From contig CAJMMA010000015.1 of NCBI GenBank assembly GCA_905214435.1, positions 1 to 33,956 on the forward strand: 33,956 nucleotides of DNA, read 5' to 3'. The translations under genes and the position numbers were made by a program. The notes under the pieces were generated by a model. The model made no database searches, had not been told where the DNA came from, and saw nothing but the letters and a program-made list of their open reading frames with translations. Below, piece by piece: positions 6,913-14,093 of the stretch; the first letter of the stretch is position 1, and every line of letters starts with the position of its first letter. Source of the DNA: an uncultured bacterium (GTDB lineage: Bacteria > Actinomycetota > Coriobacteriia > Coriobacteriales > Coriobacteriaceae).

Positions 6913-7581
6913 GTGTTGCATGACGTTTCCTTTGAGGTGAATCAATCTGAGCTTTGCGCCCTTGTTGGTGCAAACGGGGCGGGCAAAAGCACGCTTATTA
7001 AAATAGTGCTGGGCCTCTGCGAGCCATCGTCGGGGAGCGTGGAACTCTTTGGAGGCAAGTCGAAAAAAGAGCTGAGCCTGATGCGGACGCGTGTCGGCTA
7101 TGTGCCAGATTCCAGCGGAGCATACCAATCCCTCAGCGCGGCTGAAAATCTTCGGATTCGATGTGCGGAATGGGGGCTTGATGAGAATTGTGAGATTCCT
7201 CGCGTTTTGAGCCTAGTTGGACTGGATGCCGATGAGAAAAAGAGCGTGAGCAGTTTTTCTCTGGGAATGAAACGGCGACTGGATATAGCTACGGCTTTGT
7301 TGGGCGACACCGACGTACTAATTTTCGATGAGCCGGCAAATGGATTGGATCCGTTGGGCATCGAGAGTATATGGGCCCTTATCGGTCGATTGAATCGAGA
7401 GCAGGGTAAGACCATGCTCATCTCTAGCCATGATTTGGATGAGTTGGCATCGGTTGCAACAAGCTGCCTGTTTATTCATGACGGCGAACTGATAAAAAAG
7501 GAATCGATGGACGTCATAAGGGATGAGGCGTCGTCCCTAAAAGAGTATTACAGGCGCTTGGTGAAGGTGGTCTCGCTATGA
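6913..7581 (+). CDS. ABC transporter ATP-binding protein (N-terminus interrupted)
   Basis: ATPase subunit of an exporter. Numbered from GTG 6913, the 222 residues contain Walker A GANGAGKST (19-27), signature SLGMKRR (116-122), Walker B VLIFDEP (135-141) and the H-loop histidine H173 (ISSHDL). Relatives are the BcrA/lantibiotic-immunity type of about 230-300 residues. The first strand lies upstream in the same frame beyond a TGA at 6901-6903. The downstream frame shows no other damage. GTG 6913 has no clear SD, so a product would need readthrough, re-initiation, or a different base at 6901. The gene overlaps the next permease by 4 bases. The coding region is more AT-rich than its neighbours. 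Confidence 0.8.
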   Translation: MLHDVSFEVNQSELCALVGANGAGKSTLIKIVLGLCEPSSGSVELFGGKSKKELSLMRTRVGYVPDSSGAYQSLSAAENLRIRCAEWGLDENCEIPRVLSLVGLDADEKKSVSSFSLGMKRRLDIATALLGDTDVLIFDEPANGLDPLGIESIWALIGRLNREQGKTMLISSHDLDELASVATSCLFIHDGELIKKESMDVIRDEASSLKEYYRRLVKVVSL

Positions 7582-8402
7582 AGCGGGCGATCCATCCCAT
7601 AAAGGCAGATATGATGCGTTTGCACAGGATATTTCCGGCGAAGTTTGGTCTTGCGCTTATGCTGGCGTTCGGCCTTCTCTTCGGCATCTTTCTAAAAAAC
7701 GGAACAACGTTGCTCGCCTGTGGCAATAGCGTTTTTGGGGAGGATATTGGTTTCATCTGGAATGTAATCGATCCTTCTGCACCCGATGAGTCCCTTGTGC
7801 GCAGCGCTTTTGCCGGTACATCCCTGTTCGTTCCACTCATCGTTTGTTTGGTGCTTTTACAGGAGCATGGCTATAAAGAGGGGCACCGAATTTCTTCGGC
7901 AAGAGGTCTCAACCGCTTTTATGGGGCTCTAGCCCATGCATTTTCGTCTGCTTTAATAATTGGCGCAGCGTATAGTGCGCTTTGCCTTCTTCTTTTTGCA
8001 ATAGCCATAATACGTGGAGGGCATAACTACTCGCACAACATACTAACTGTATTTTTGCCTGCAATGATAGTCAACGCCGTATTGGTGATATCGGTTGCGC
8101 TGGAGACGGTGACCATCTATCGGATAACGGGCAGCGCTGTATTGAACGGGGCCGTGGTGATAGTCGGATTTGTCATGAGCTTGACGCTCTACGGAGCCTT
8201 CCTTCAGGCACCTATACCATCCTTGCGATGGATCTTCTTCCTTCCGGGGCCGTACCTTGGAGTCGGATGTGCCCTTGGGTATAGCGATATGGGGCAGCTG
8301 ACGCTTCTGGGATATGGCGTGGCAGCCAGCTGTCTATCGGTATTGATTTACGCTCTCTTGAGCTTTCGCGCTGGGGGTGTGCTCAATGGCTCGTCAGATT
8401 AA
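7578..8402 (+). CDS. ABC exporter membrane subunit (first)
   Basis: A 274-residue membrane protein with about six hydrophobic helices (near residues 22-40, 75-95, 112-135, 150-175, 185-207 and 240-265) and a long outer loop after the first, the ABC-2 permease pattern. It overlaps the ATPase by ATGA, indicating translational coupling. Isoleucine ATA codons (for example in AIAIIRGG) and arginine AGG are common here and rare in the core genes around it, which suggests acquisition. No family-specific motif was recognised. By context it forms a heteromeric channel with the next gene; the cargo may be a peptide or antimicrobial, but nothing in the sequence shows this. Confidence 0.7.
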   Translation: MKRAIHPIKADMMRLHRIFPAKFGLALMLAFGLLFGIFLKNGTTLLACGNSVFGEDIGFIWNVIDPSAPDESLVRSAFAGTSLFVPLIVCLVLLQEHGYKEGHRISSARGLNRFYGALAHAFSSALIIGAAYSALCLLLFAIAIIRGGHNYSHNILTVFLPAMIVNAVLVISVALETVTIYRITGSAVLNGAVVIVGFVMSLTLYGAFLQAPIPSLRWIFFLPGPYLGVGCALGYSDMGQLTLLGYGVAASCLSVLIYALLSFRAGGVLNGSSD

Positions 8403-9204
8403 AAGACTTCTCCAGTCAGAATTGAAGCATGTGAGCAAATGGGCGTACGCCTTAATCCTGGTAATTTATGCGTACATGGTGATATTGCAGCTTAATTCTT
8501 TCCCGATGTGGTTCTGTAGCCTCCGTGAGAACAGTTTCTTGGGCTTTTTCCCAGACCCGACGCTTCCGCTATCGGCGGAGGATGTCCTTCTATTTGGTAA
8601 TGCAGAGGTTTTTCGCGGTCTGCTGTTCAACGTAGCCCCGTTGGCTCATGCATTGTTCTTTCCGTTCATTGCTGCTTGTATTGTGCCGCGCTTTGTCAGT
8701 TCGGGCTTTGTCGAGGAACCGTGGGGGCTGTCGGAGGCCCGGGGAGGGAAGCGTGTGTGCGCTATCGTTGCGCGAGCGATGCTGTCTTCTTTCGCCCTTT
8801 TGGGCGCGTTTATCCTGACGAGTGTCGTTTTGTACTGTCTTAACTGCGCGATCGTTTTGGATGCTCAGCAGTATTTCAACCTGCATGTATTTTGCTATCG
8901 ACTTGTTCTTGCTGCCGCCGCCTGCCTTGCATACGTGGTTTCTTGCGTAATCGTTGTTTCCTATTTTGGGTCCGGCTTCGGTCCGATTGGCATGCTGTTG
9001 CTTGTCAACGTTGTAGCGATCTACATACAGATCGGGGCCAATTCCATGCTTCCGCTTCCAGCCTCGATGCTCATGTGGATTTGCGGCGTGACCCCGTTGG
9101 GGGACGGTCAATGCGTTTCGATTTTAATTGACTGCCTCATAAACGTAGCAAGCGTTTTTGCCATCTGCTTTACGGTCGACCGATTGTGGTCGAGATTTCT
9201 TTGA
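8386..9204 (+). CDS. ABC exporter membrane subunit (second)
   Basis: A 272-residue membrane protein with about six helices, the first at residues 18-36 and the last near 243-262. Its N-terminus MARQIKRLLQSELKHVSKWA is a basic amphipathic segment typical of ABC-2-like permeases. ATG 8386 was preferred to GTG 8377 because GGGGG lies eight bases upstream; either way it overlaps the preceding gene. The motif GFVEEPWGLSEARGGKR resembles the cytoplasmic coupling loop of such permeases. With the ATPase and the first permease it makes a complete exporter set. The substrate is unknown. Confidence 0.7.
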   Translation: MARQIKRLLQSELKHVSKWAYALILVIYAYMVILQLNSFPMWFCSLRENSFLGFFPDPTLPLSAEDVLLFGNAEVFRGLLFNVAPLAHALFFPFIAACIVPRFVSSGFVEEPWGLSEARGGKRVCAIVARAMLSSFALLGAFILTSVVLYCLNCAIVLDAQQYFNLHVFCYRLVLAAAACLAYVVSCVIVVSYFGSGFGPIGMLLLVNVVAIYIQIGANSMLPLPASMLMWICGVTPLGDGQCVSILIDCLINVASVFAICFTVDRLWSRFL

Positions 9205-9244
9205 TTGTTTGTGAGGGATAAACATACCGAGCGTATCAAATACA

Positions 9245-9283
9245 GGGGGGCGGGCACCGTGGCTGGTGTCCGCCCCCCCCCCC
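9245..9283. terminator. GC-rich hairpin with an 11-C tract, between convergent genes
   Basis: GGGGGGCGGGCACC (9245-9258) pairs with GGTGTCCGCCCCCC (9265-9278) with one G-T pair; the 3' arm runs into 11 consecutive cytosines (9273-9283). It separates convergent transcription units. No T-run follows, so termination strength is uncertain. Confidence 0.55.
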
Positions 9284-9318
9284 TGGCATGGAAGGTTTAA
9301 GCCTGTGTGATTCGCGAG

Positions 9319-10128
9319 CTAGCGAGCCCGCTTAACCTTGGCCGCTGCCTCGACAAACGACTTCCACAGGTCAAAGTCGGTCTCGAGCGTCTTCCACGTG
9401 TACTCAGGGTGCCATTGCACGCCCAGGCAGAACGGCTGGCCTTCGACTTCGATGCACTCGGGCACGCCGTCGGTTGCCTTGGCGACCAAGCGCGTGCTTT
9501 TACCCAGACGATCGACGCAGCAGTGGTGTGCGGAGTTGGTCTGGATCAGCCTGTGCCCGCCAACCGCGCGCTCCAGCAGCGAGCCCGGCACGACCTCGAC
9601 AGGATGCACAGGGTCGTTGAGCACGTGGGTATGGCGCCACTGCGTGCGGCCCTCGCGCGCGCCCAGGCTCGGCACGTCCATGCACAGGGTGCCGCCGGTG
9701 GCGACGTTGAGCAGCTGCGTGCCGCGGCAGGTGGTAAAGAGCGGCTTTTTGGCGCGGAGTACCTCGTCGACCAGCTTAAACTCAAAACTATCGCGGATTT
9801 CGCAGCAGAGGGTGGGGTCGTAGGGTCGATCATCGCCCCAACGTTTGGGATTGACATCGGGGCCGCCGGGAATGGCGATGCCGTCGGCGATGTCGACGTA
9901 ATGACGGATGACCTCAATGTCCTCGGTGATGGACATCTGCAGCGGCAGGCCGCCGGCGGCAAGGATGGCATCGACAAAGACACTTGCGATTTCCTCGTTG
10001 GGGGAGAGCGTCTCGCTTAAAAACGGCTTTGCCTCTTCCCAACGCGGCGCGACGAGGATGAGCGGGCGGTCGGCGGGATCGACGTCGACGTGCGGGGTGT
10101 ATGACGATGAAGTGCGAGTTCCGATCAT
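9319..10128 (-). CDS. Gamma-glutamyl-gamma-aminobutyrate hydrolase-like peptidase (C26 family)
   Basis: A 269-residue class-I glutamine-amidotransferase-fold hydrolase, expected to cleave gamma-glutamyl amides in the cytosol. The nucleophile C134 lies in FTTCRGTQLLNVATGGTL, and the triad is completed by H240 and E242 in GVQWHPEY. PGGPDVNP and the C-terminal WHPE pattern fit the PuuD/C26 group; there is no synthetase domain. No strong SD precedes the ATG. It is the last minus-strand gene after the glutamate-type ABC uptake genes, 87 bases from the ATPase stop, which suggests it releases glutamate from gamma-glutamyl compounds taken up or made nearby (inference). Confidence 0.85.
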   Translation of the reverse strand: MIGTRTSSSYTPHVDVDPADRPLILVAPRWEEAKPFLSETLSPNEEIASVFVDAILAAGGLPLQMSITEDIEVIRHYVDIADGIAIPGGPDVNPKRWGDDRPYDPTLCCEIRDSFEFKLVDEVLRAKKPLFTTCRGTQLLNVATGGTLCMDVPSLGAREGRTQWRHTHVLNDPVHPVEVVPGSLLERAVGGHRLIQTNSAHHCCVDRLGKSTRLVAKATDGVPECIEVEGQPFCLGVQWHPEYTWKTLETDFDLWKSFVEAAAKVKRAR

Positions 10129-10215
10129 AGGTGTTGCTTTCGAATCTAAAGGTGACAGGGCGCATGAGAGACGTAGGACAACACTTTCAATGGATTTGTC
10201 CCACGGGGTGGCTGG

Positions 10216-10980
<765 letters not shown>

Positions 10981-11016
10981 GGTGCTCGGCTCCTTATGAC
11001 TCGAAATGGTAAAGCG

Positions 11017-11850
11017 TTAGCGGATGATGGTCGCGCCGGTCTTGTGCGAAACGTAGACAGCGGCCTTGTTGATCGCGACGTTGATGAGGATGTAGATGAC
11101 CGCGATCACCAGATAGACTGATACGAGCGCGTCGTAGTTGGTGATGAGCACGCGGGCATTTTGCATGAGGTCGGGGTAGCTCACCACGTAGGCGACGGTG
11201 GTGTCTTTGACTACGACCACGAGCTGCGAAATCAACGACGGAATGATAAACCGAATCGCCTGGGGCAATACGATTTTAAAGGTGATTTTGGCCTTGGAGA
11301 GACCGAGCGCTTGGGCTGCCTCGACCTGACCACGCGGCACGGCGTTGACGCCGGCGCGGAAGATCTCGGCAAGTACGCCGGCTGCAGCGAGCGCGACGGG
11401 AAGCGTGAGCATCCAAAACGACGGCAGTGAAATCTTGTACTGAGGCAGCACCAAAAAGAAGAAGTAGATGAACAGCAGGCTCGGCACGCCACGGAAGAAA
11501 TCGGTGAGCACGCGGCAGACCAGCTGCAGCGGCTTGATGTCGCTGGTACGGCCGAGCATGAGGGCTAAGCCCAGTACCAGCGCGATGGCGCCGGCGGTGA
11601 GCGCGACCTTTACCGTGCCCTCAAAACCGGCAAGCAGGAACTTCCAGGTGGTGAGGTGCGTAAAGAAGTACCAGTAATGGACCGAAAGCTGGCCGGTCAC
11701 ATAAAAGCGCTGCAGTACCAGAGCGATGAGCGCGGCCACGGCAACAAGTGAGATGGCGGTGCCGACGCGAATCTTGGCGCGCATCTTGGGGCCGGGAGCC
11801 TCGTAGAGCGCATCGCGCATGGTGAGCGCGGAGGTGGAGTGCTTGCTCAT
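11017..11850 (-). CDS. Glutamate-type ABC transporter permease (GluD-like)
   Basis: A 277-residue inner-membrane permease of the HisMQ family with a cytosolic N-terminal extension of about 30 residues. The EAA loop that contacts the ATPase is VEAAQALGLSKAKITFKIVLP. Five or six helices are visible, the first near residues 29-50. The extra first helix and length compared with its partner fit the GluD member of the GluABCD system of actinobacteria. It overlaps the preceding permease gene by four bases (ATGA), so the two are translationally coupled. Confidence 0.9.
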   Translation of the reverse strand: MSKHSTSALTMRDALYEAPGPKMRAKIRVGTAISLVAVAALIALVLQRFYVTGQLSVHYWYFFTHLTTWKFLLAGFEGTVKVALTAGAIALVLGLALMLGRTSDIKPLQLVCRVLTDFFRGVPSLLFIYFFFLVLPQYKISLPSFWMLTLPVALAAAGVLAEIFRAGVNAVPRGQVEAAQALGLSKAKITFKIVLPQAIRFIIPSLISQLVVVVKDTTVAYVVSYPDLMQNARVLITNYDALVSVYLVIAVIYILINVAINKAAVYVSHKTGATIIR

Positions 11851-12506
11851 CGGAGGATCCTCACCTTCTTATCGATATAGTTGCCAATGTGGCTCACCAC
11901 AAAGGCCGTGCCCAGGTAGCCGAGCGCCGAGATAAAGAACGCGGCGACGCCGCCGAGCGAGCGCGTGTTGATGTAGCTCACCACGCCGGTGAGCTCCTGC
12001 GGTTTAAGCGGCACCTGACTGCCGAGCGCGGTGGTGAGCATGACGGCGATAAAGAGGTTGGTCATGGGCAGCACGCTCGAGCGCAGCGCCTGCGGAATCA
12101 CGATCTTGGCGAGGATACGGCTGAAGCTCATGCCCAGCGAGCGGGCGGCTTCCACCTGACCGACACCGACGGTGTTGATGCCGCTCATAAAGTTCTCGGA
12201 GCCAAAGGCAGAACCCAAGAGCACTGTGGCGACGATGACGCAGGTGCGGTAGGGCAGGACGACCTTGAGCGACGGCAGCGCATAGACGACGATGATGAGT
12301 AGCGCGATGCCGGGGATGTTACGGAAGACCTGGACATACAGGTCGCCAAAGACGCGCAGCGGCTTGAGCGGCGACACGCGCATCACGGTGACAGCGACAG
12401 CCAGTACCATGGCGATGGCAAACGACTCGAGCGTCATACCCCAGGTTGCTAGCAACGCGTCGATATAGTTCTGGCCATAGAGCGACCAGAGCTCGGAGAG
12501 ACTCAT
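11847..12506 (-). CDS. Glutamate-type ABC transporter permease (GluC-like)
   Basis: A 219-residue permease of the HisMQ family. The EAA loop is VEAARSLGMSFSRILAKIVIPQALR, and the helices are near 18-40, 55-75, 85-105 and 180-205. GGCGGGAGGTCCGC lies upstream of the ATG. It is the first permease after the binding-protein gene; the 138-base gap between them holds a hairpin terminator that probably lets more binding protein than permease be made. Glutamate is the best guess for the substrate, but aspartate or glutamine cannot be excluded. Confidence 0.9.
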   Translation of the reverse strand: MSLSELWSLYGQNYIDALLATWGMTLESFAIAMVLAVAVTVMRVSPLKPLRVFGDLYVQVFRNIPGIALLIIVVYALPSLKVVLPYRTCVIVATVLLGSAFGSENFMSGINTVGVGQVEAARSLGMSFSRILAKIVIPQALRSSVLPMTNLFIAVMLTTALGSQVPLKPQELTGVVSYINTRSLGGVAAFFISALGYLGTAFVVSHIGNYIDKKVRILR

Positions 12507-12527
12507 GCGGACCTCCCGCCGGTAAGG

Positions 12528-12556
12528 AAAGGGGCTCCCGTGTGTACGGAAGCCCC
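12528..12556 (-). terminator. Intra-operon attenuating hairpin
   Basis: GGGGCT and CGT (12531-12541) pair with ACGG and AGCCCC (12546-12556) with one C/A mismatch and a four-base loop. Read on the minus strand only TTTCC follows, so termination is probably partial, separating the binding-protein message from the permease genes. Confidence 0.65.
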
Positions 12557-12644
12557 GACAACTCAGTGAGGAAACAGTTTAGCGCAATAAAGCGCATCGC
12601 GCGTTTCCATATGGTTTCGTAGCGGCCGTTACTAGGTTCGCTGC

Positions 12645-13637
12645 CTAGGCGCCGATCTCGGGCAGCTCGGGAACATTGGTGTCGCCCGTACGGTCGCCGA
12701 TGCAGATCTGCCACAGCTCGGTCCAGGTGCCGTCGTCCTCGATCTTCTTAAGGAAGTCGTTGACAAAGGCGACGCCGTCGGAATCGAGCGGCAGGCCGAT
12801 GCCGTAGGGCTCTTTGCTGCCGAAGGACTTGCCGGCGATCTTGTACTTACCGGGTTCGCGGACCAGGGCGCTCTGCTGCATGTTGTTATCGATGACGTAG
12901 GCGTCAACGCGGCCCTGCTGGAGTGCCTGGCGGGCCTCCTCGTCGGTCTTGAACTCCTGCTGGCTGGCCTTGGGAGCGAACTCCTCCAAGATGGCGGGGC
13001 CGTTGGAGCCGGACTGGACGGCGACGTTCTTGTCGGCCAGGTCGTCGACGCTCTTGATGTCGTCGTTGTCGGCGAGCACCAGGATAGCCTGCTGGGTGTA
13101 GTAGTAGGGACCGGCAAAGGAGACGAGCTTCTTGCGCTCGTCAGTGATGGTGTAGGTGGCAAAGACAGCGTCGACCTGGCCGTTCTGCAGGACGGACTCG
13201 CGCGTGTCCGAGGTCACCTGGGTGATCTCGACCTTGTTCTCGCCCAGAATGTAGTTGGACAGGAGCTGTGCGATACCGGCGTCGAAGCCGCGGGTCTGAC
13301 CGTCCTTCTCGTTGAGGAGGGAGAAGAGCGTGGAGGTCTGGACGCCACCAATCGTAAAGACGCCGGCATCCTTGACGGCCGTAGCCCAGGTGCTGGCGGC
13401 GATGGCGTCGTCATCGGCCTTGGGGCCGTCGTTGACGAGCTTGTCGAATGCCTTGGCGTCGAGCGTGGCGGAAACCTCGGTATCCTCGGAGCTCTTGGAG
13501 GAACCGGCGGAACCCTTGTCGGCCTCGGTGCTGGTGTCGGAGCAGCCGGCAAGACCAAGGCCGGCGACGGTTGCGAAGGTGGCGGCGACGAAGCCGCGGC
13601 GGTCGAGAACGACCTGCTGGGAGAGGTTCTTGCTCAT
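12645..13637 (-). CDS. Glutamate-type ABC transporter substrate-binding lipoprotein
   Basis: A 330-residue exported solute-binding protein. The signal sequence holds twin arginines (R13, R14 in LDRRGFVAAT), a hydrophobic stretch and the lipobox LAGC with lipidated C32, so it may be exported by the Tat route and anchored in the membrane. A serine/threonine/acid-rich linker (33-60) follows. The family-3 fold shows GFDAGIAQLLS, QVTSDTRESVLQNGQVDAVFATYTITDERKK (in parts) and VAVQSGSNGP, the pattern of amino-acid-binding proteins. A promoter lies upstream at 13681-13710. It is the first gene of the uptake operon. Confidence 0.9.
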   Translation of the reverse strand: MSKNLSQQVVLDRRGFVAATFATVAGLGLAGCSDTSTEADKGSAGSSKSSEDTEVSATLDAKAFDKLVNDGPKADDDAIAASTWATAVKDAGVFTIGGVQTSTLFSLLNEKDGQTRGFDAGIAQLLSNYILGENKVEITQVTSDTRESVLQNGQVDAVFATYTITDERKKLVSFAGPYYYTQQAILVLADNDDIKSVDDLADKNVAVQSGSNGPAILEEFAPKASQQEFKTDEEARQALQQGRVDAYVIDNNMQQSALVREPGKYKIAGKSFGSKEPYGIGLPLDSDGVAFVNDFLKKIEDDGTWTELWQICIGDRTGDTNVPELPEIGA

Positions 13638-13680
13638 GGTAGAACACCTTTCTCAATAAAATCCCTAGCGGTTGAGTAGA

Positions 13681-13710
13681 GTTATACCCTATCCCACTCA
13701 AATGGGTCAA
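13681..13710 (-). promoter_or_regulatory. Promoter of the glutamate-type uptake operon
   Basis: On the minus strand TTGACC (13705-13710) and TATAAC (13681-13686) are 18 bases apart, 44 bases upstream of the binding-protein start. Confidence 0.65.
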
Positions 13711-13753
13711 CACGAAATAACTCAGAAACATACTTACCTTATGGGTTATTCTA

Positions 13754-13772
13754 CCTACCAAAAAGGGACAGG
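13754..13772. repeat. Dispersed repeat, copy 2 (CCTACCAAAAAGGGACAGG)
   Basis: This 19-bp string is identical at 119-137. Here it continues into CACCTTTGTGG, which can fold back on CCAAAAAGG. Related hairpins with a CAAAGGGACAG core lie at 22705-22733 and, degenerate, near 23140-23165. Confidence 0.6.
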
Positions 13773-13821
13773 CACCTTTGTGGTGGTTCTGGCCGATGCA
13801 GCGGCATGCCTTGCTGTTTTG

Positions 13822-14037
13822 TCTCGATCTGTAACATCTGCAGCCATTTTTGCCGAGTAACTGTTACAGATTGAGATTTTCTCTTCAGGGGGATTCGAAT
13901 GTCTCGATCTGTAACAGGTAGACGGCCAGAAGGTCTCTATCTGTTACAGATTGAGACAAAGGTCAGGGACTAAGACGTCTTGTATAGATCTGTAACAGTT
14001 AGACGGGAATTCGGGCCCTAGATGTTACAGATTGAGA
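13822..14037. repeat. Array of six 15-bp repeats in alternating orientation, 40-bp period
   Basis: TCTCGATCTGTAACA occurs at 13822-13836 and 13902-13916 and as TATAGATCTGTAACA at 13983-13997. Its near-complement TGTTACAGATTGAGA occurs at 13862-13876, 13942-13956 and 14023-14037. The starts are 40, 40, 40, 41 and 40 bases apart, so spacers are 25, 25, 25, 26 and 25 nt. Each forward/reverse pair can form a hairpin with a 25-nt loop. Spacers 2 and 4 share TCAGGG followed by a short palindrome (ATTCGAAT, AAGACGTCTT); spacers 3 and 5 share TAGACGG near their start. Confidence 0.92.
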
Positions 14038-14050
14038 TAGTTGAGCTCAA

Positions 14051-14093
14051 AAATAAAAACTTCCGCAGGGGTGCTTCCCTTGCGGAGGTTTTT
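14051..14093. terminator. Bidirectional terminator downstream of dxs
   Basis: CTTCCGCAGGGG (14060-14071) pairs with CCCTTGCGGAGG (14077-14088). A-rich sequence on the left and six T on the right give a U-tract in both directions. The dxs stop codon overlaps the T-run. Confidence 0.85.

Larger units (their letters stand above)
13638..14092. other. 455-base gene-free stretch between the binding-protein gene and dxs
   Basis: It holds the minus-strand promoter of the uptake operon (13681-13710), a dispersed repeat copy (13754-13772), the six-repeat alternating array (13822-14037) and a bidirectional terminator (14051-14093). No convincing coding sequence was found in it. Confidence 0.8.

Noticed and set aside
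9319..10128. Assignment as CTP synthase or GMP synthase glutaminase domain
   Set aside because: Stand-alone domain with the C26/PuuD motif order TTCRGTQLLN and no synthetase part.
13822..14037. CRISPR array
   Set aside because: Repeats are only 15 bp, alternate in direction, some spacers resemble each other, and no cas gene is in the window.
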